NCBI RefSeq assembly: GCF_017309075.1
Contig: NZ_JAEMGS010000003.1
Location: 124,001 to 188,000 of the forward strand
DNA length: 64,000 nt
DNA from: Motiliproteus sp. SC1-56
GTDB taxonomy: Bacteria; Pseudomonadota; Gammaproteobacteria; Pseudomonadales; Balneatricaceae
Reading direction: 5' to 3'
Within the stretch, counting starts at the first letter, position 1. Every line of letters starts with the position of its first letter. Shown here in pieces: positions 63,995 to 64,000 of this stretch. The notes below the pieces were generated by a model. The model ran no database searches, had not been told where the DNA came from, and saw only the letters and a program-made list of their open reading frames with translations. The translations under genes were made by a program, and so were the position numbers.

Positions 63995-64000
63995 AGATCA

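Overview
The window is chromosomal DNA of high GC content from a gammaproteobacterium. The run dksA-gluQ-cbrA-cbrB-(CrcZ-like RNA)-pcnB-folK-panB-panC is the arrangement known from Pseudomonas and its marine relatives. An ectABC-ask ectoine cluster points to a halotolerant or marine organism, and ubiUV plus a periplasmic formate dehydrogenase point to life with variable oxygen. I infer an Oceanospirillales/Pseudomonadales-type bacterium and cannot name the genus. No rRNA, tRNA, CRISPR array, insertion sequence or prophage was seen.

Layout. 1-6.55 kb: an aromatic-acid module with a solute-binding protein (cut by the left edge), a benzoate-CoA ligase and a divergent Cache-domain kinase/sigma-54 regulator pair. 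6.55-8.3 kb: an AT-richer island with short unknown genes and an integron-type attC site, but no integrase. 9-16.5 kb: an alcohol dehydrogenase, ubiUV, small envelope proteins, a chemoreceptor, a YceI protein and a membrane protein. 16.7-19.6 kb: moaB-moeA, a Rieske protein and sfsA. 19.9-30 kb: the dksA to panC block with the CbrAB carbon/nitrogen regulators and their small RNA. 30-34.7 kb: a thiolase, a DUF1127 protein, a LysR regulator and two unknown proteins. 34.9-55.3 kb: a large formate dehydrogenase island, made of a two-component system, tungstate transporter tupABC, mobA-mobB-moeA, the structural genes fdhABC with accessory genes, fdhD, a sensor-like regulator and a hydrolase. 55.5-59.6 kb: ectoine synthesis. 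59.8-64 kb: a CheW protein, a Lon-type protease and a class I aldolase.

How it fits together. The formate dehydrogenase island is nearly self-contained. TupABC imports tungstate, MobA/MobB/MoeA build the bis-MGD cofactor, FdhD sulfurates it, TorD and Tat factors mature the enzyme, and FdhABC oxidises formate outside the cytoplasmic membrane and passes electrons to quinone. A sigma-54 type promoter precedes tupA, and a weaker one precedes the DUF3305-to-fdhC operon. An 18-bp palindrome, RCGACT-N6-AGTCGY, occurs twice between the regulator gene and tupA.

The most interesting regulatory element is a noncoding RNA downstream of cbrB. It has putative CbrB boxes, a well-spaced -24/-12 promoter and three hairpins that each show an A-rich Hfq/Crc-type motif in the loop. 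Similar motifs lie in the leaders of the benzoate-CoA ligase, the aromatic-acid binding protein and the formate regulator, which suggests a catabolite repression network within this window. All functional statements are from reading the sequence; no database search was run.
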